A stretch of DNA of 6,351 nt, taken from NCBI GenBank assembly GCA_024224995.1, contig JAAENB010001287.1, positions 1 through 6,351 on the forward strand, given 5' to 3'. This document shows, in pieces, positions 4,766-6,351 of the stretch (the stretch's first letter is position 1; each line of letters starts with the position of its first letter). A program made the translations under genes and the position numbers. The notes beneath the pieces were generated by a model, which had not been told where the DNA came from, made no database searches, and saw only the letters and a program-made list of their open reading frames with translations. Source of the DNA: a bacterium. GTDB taxonomy: Bacteria > Spirochaetota > UBA4802 > UBA5550.

Positions 4766-6106
4766 ATGAAGTTAAAAGATTTTACAGAATATTTAGATAA
4801 AATTATTTTTAAAGAAATTCATTATTATATCATGAACGATAATAATGAATATTCTTATTGGGAAAAAATAACCGGAGAAAATTTTACCGCGATAAAAAGC
4901 AGCTCACCACAGGATGTTAAACAGCTGAAATCTTCTTATTTCAAGAGAGCTTCACTTGAGCAGCTCTCAACGGAAATATACGAGCGACCGTCGAAGCTAA
5001 AGACCCGGGCCGCTCTTTTTGCCCTGGCAATAGTATCGCTAACAACGTTTTTCAGTTTTTTTCTGTTTTCTCCGGAAACCGCTCTTTTTTTGAACGCGAT
5101 TATTCTGATTGTTTCTGTTGCAGCCCTGATTTATTATTTTGAAGTAAATAATTATTTTATTTATTTAAGATATGCCGCGGAAAGCGGTCAGGAAATCCCG
5201 GCGCGGAAACCGAAGATATTATCCGAATCGGATTTTTTTTGGCATGTTGATTCAATTATTGAAAATAAAGACTTACGATCTTTTAGCGGTTCAAAGGAAT
5301 TATATAAGAGATCTCTTGTCAAAAGTCTTAAGAAACCGCCGCATTTTATAAACTCAAATATCGATATCGCGTGTTTTAAATATAATAAAAAAATTATCTG
5401 TTTCTTTCCTGATTTTGTACTCTTTAAAAATGATAAACTTTACCTGGTTTTGCCCTATGGCTCTCTCTATGTAAAATATACTGAAACCCCGTTTAATGAA
5501 TATGAATTTAGTCCGGATGACAGCCATATACTGGATCATACCTGGCTTCATCCGAACAAAGACGGTACCAGGGACGAACGATTTAAGAATAATCCCGGGG
5601 TCCCAATAATGCTCTACAGTGAAATATTAATTTCAACGGCGGAGCATATCAACATTCATTTCCTGGTCTCAAATATAAAAAACGCTTACATTTTTTCGGA
5701 ATTTTTAAAACCCTATGTTCAATATTATTCGGAAGAACGGTTTACTTTTGAAAAAGAGAAAAAAGAGAAAACGGAAGAGCGGGAGAAGAAAACCCGTACC
5801 AGGGAAGAGCAGGAAGCTACTGCGCATAATTATAATTACCGGGAATGGGTTCGGCCGGATAAAAAGAGCGGCAGTAACAAAGATCCGGGTAATAATGAGA
5901 TAGTTCGAAGAAGTCAAAACCTCTGGGCTTTTAAGATTTTGGGGCTGTCTAAATCCGCGAACCAAAAAGAAATAAAAAAAGCATATTTTGCTTTAGTGAA
6001 AATCTATCACCCGGATAAACATGCTCATAAAAATCCTGAAATTTTCAAAGACGCGGAAGAAAAATTAAAGGTTATCAATGAGGCTTATGAGAGCTTGAAA
6101 AAATAA
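4766..6106 (+). CDS. Membrane-anchored protein with C-terminal J (DnaJ) domain
   Basis: This protein has 446 residues from the ATG at 4766. A TTG 36 bases upstream is also in frame, but neither start has a good Shine-Dalgarno; AGAGAG lies about 14 bases before the ATG. Numbered from the ATG, residues 1-80 are soluble and 81-128 hold two membrane helices (AALFALAIVSLTTFFSFFLF and ALFLNAIILIVSVAALIYYF). Residues 190-320 form a globular domain with FFPDFVLFKNDKLYLVLPYGSLYV and TWLHPNKDGTRDERFKNNP, a segment I associate with a recurring but uncharacterised bacterial cytosolic domain. Residues 325-352 are a highly charged linker rich in EK/ER. The last 60 residues are a J domain, with the HPD motif in IYHPDKHAHKNP (HPD at 415-417) and helix 4 ending KVINEAYESLKK. 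HPD stimulates Hsp70 (DnaK) ATPase, so the protein probably recruits DnaK to the membrane. The architecture recalls DjlA (membrane anchor, C-terminal J domain) but the middle domain is not TerB-like. Its client is unknown. Confidence 0.85.
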   Translation: MKLKDFTEYLDKIIFKEIHYYIMNDNNEYSYWEKITGENFTAIKSSSPQDVKQLKSSYFKRASLEQLSTEIYERPSKLKTRAALFALAIVSLTTFFSFFLFSPETALFLNAIILIVSVAALIYYFEVNNYFIYLRYAAESGQEIPARKPKILSESDFFWHVDSIIENKDLRSFSGSKELYKRSLVKSLKKPPHFINSNIDIACFKYNKKIICFFPDFVLFKNDKLYLVLPYGSLYVKYTETPFNEYEFSPDDSHILDHTWLHPNKDGTRDERFKNNPGVPIMLYSEILISTAEHINIHFLVSNIKNAYIFSEFLKPYVQYYSEERFTFEKEKKEKTEEREKKTRTREEQEATAHNYNYREWVRPDKKSGSNKDPGNNEIVRRSQNLWAFKILGLSKSANQKEIKKAYFALVKIYHPDKHAHKNPEIFKDAEEKLKVINEAYESLKK

Positions 6107-6122
6107 AATAATTTCTAGCTCT
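6090..6122. terminator. Inverted repeat spanning both stop codons of convergent genes
   Basis: AGAGCT-T-GAAA (6090-6100) pairs with TTTC-T-AGCTCT (6112-6122), leaving one T-T mismatch and an 11-base A-rich loop. It covers the stop codons of the J-domain gene (6104-6106) and the flavodiiron gene (6117-6115). It could act as a two-way transcription end, but neither side has a proper U run, so this is a weak terminator at best. Confidence 0.35.
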
Positions 6123-6351
6123 TCGCGAATTCAGCGCCAAATAAGACACATTTTTCAATGTTCTCGTCATCCGGATTCCAGAGACATTTTAATCCGTTAT
6201 TTATCATTTCAAAACCGGAATTTTCCAGTGACTTTGTTATTTTAGCTATTGATTCGCCACTCCAGCCATAACTGCCAAATGCGGCAGCTTTTTTATTTTT
6301 AAATTGCAAACCTTCTATTTCTTCCAATATCCCGGCTGTTGCTACTGAAAT
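6115..6351 (-). CDS. C-terminal flavodoxin-like domain of a flavodiiron (A-type flavo-) protein, partial
   Basis: Only the last 78 residues are inside the window; the frame is open to the right edge, starting ISVATAGILEEIEG, so no start codon should be called here. The segment KKAAAFGSYGWSGESIAKITKSLENSGFEMI is the signature end of the flavodoxin-like domain of flavodiiron proteins: FGSYGWSGES contributes to FMN binding. It is followed by LKCLWNPDDENIEKCVLFGAEFAKS, corresponding to the family's usual ending with a WNPDEED-like segment. Full-length members have about 400 residues with an N-terminal diiron lactamase-like domain and reduce O2 or NO in the cytoplasm of anaerobes, usually with rubredoxin. 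The gene is convergent with the J-domain gene, with 8 bp between stop codons. A stand-alone flavodoxin-like protein is less likely but cannot be ruled out from this fragment. Confidence 0.82.
   Translation of the reverse strand: MSVATAGILEEIEGLQFKNKKAAAFGSYGWSGESIAKITKSLENSGFEMINNGLKCLWNPDDENIEKCVLFGAEFAKS

Overview
This is an AT-rich bacterial window in which nearly every base belongs to, or directly flanks, a gene. No tRNA, rRNA, insertion sequence, integrase or CRISPR array is visible. Clean Shine-Dalgarno sites, sigma70-type promoters and a Sec signal peptide fit a bacterium. The partial flavodiiron-type gene at the right edge suggests an anaerobic or microaerobic lifestyle. A spirochaete-like host is a guess from general gene style, not something the sequence proves.

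Layout, left to right. (1) 1-836 (-): most of an AAA-type ATPase, cut by the left edge. (2) 944-2746 (-): a two-gene operon. A ribbon-helix-helix (RHH) protein with a long helical tail comes first, followed 18 bp later by a single-chain fusion of a SAM methyltransferase and a radical SAM domain. Its promoter (2777-2805) contains a perfect 8-bp inverted repeat with one arm in the -35/-10 spacer and the other at the expected transcription start, as expected of an RHH autorepression site. (3) 2913-4004 (-): a second two-gene operon. It encodes a tiny secreted, extremely lysine-rich protein and, 12 bp downstream, a divergent tetrapyrrole-methylase-fold SAM methyltransferase that resembles the borosin peptide N-methyltransferases. 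A strong promoter (4034-4062) precedes it. (4) 4100-4603 (-): a guanidinium exporter gene (gdx/sugE) followed by a 47-codon remnant matching only the C-terminal end of a LysE/RhtB-type exporter. (5) 4766-6106 (+): a membrane-anchored protein with a C-terminal J domain. (6) 6115-6351 (-): the flavodoxin-like C-terminus of a flavodiiron protein, convergent with the J-domain gene and only 8 bp from it.

The part most likely to be new is 944-4004. Two adjacent same-strand operons carry three different SAM-using domains (class I methyltransferase, radical SAM, tetrapyrrole-methylase fold), one small exported peptide and one dedicated DNA-binding regulator. This looks like a possible peptide- or protein-modification locus, but co-function of the two operons is inferred from proximity. 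No canonical borosin precursor is visible, and the substrate of either enzyme is unknown. The gdx, J-domain and flavodiiron genes look like unrelated housekeeping or accessory genes.
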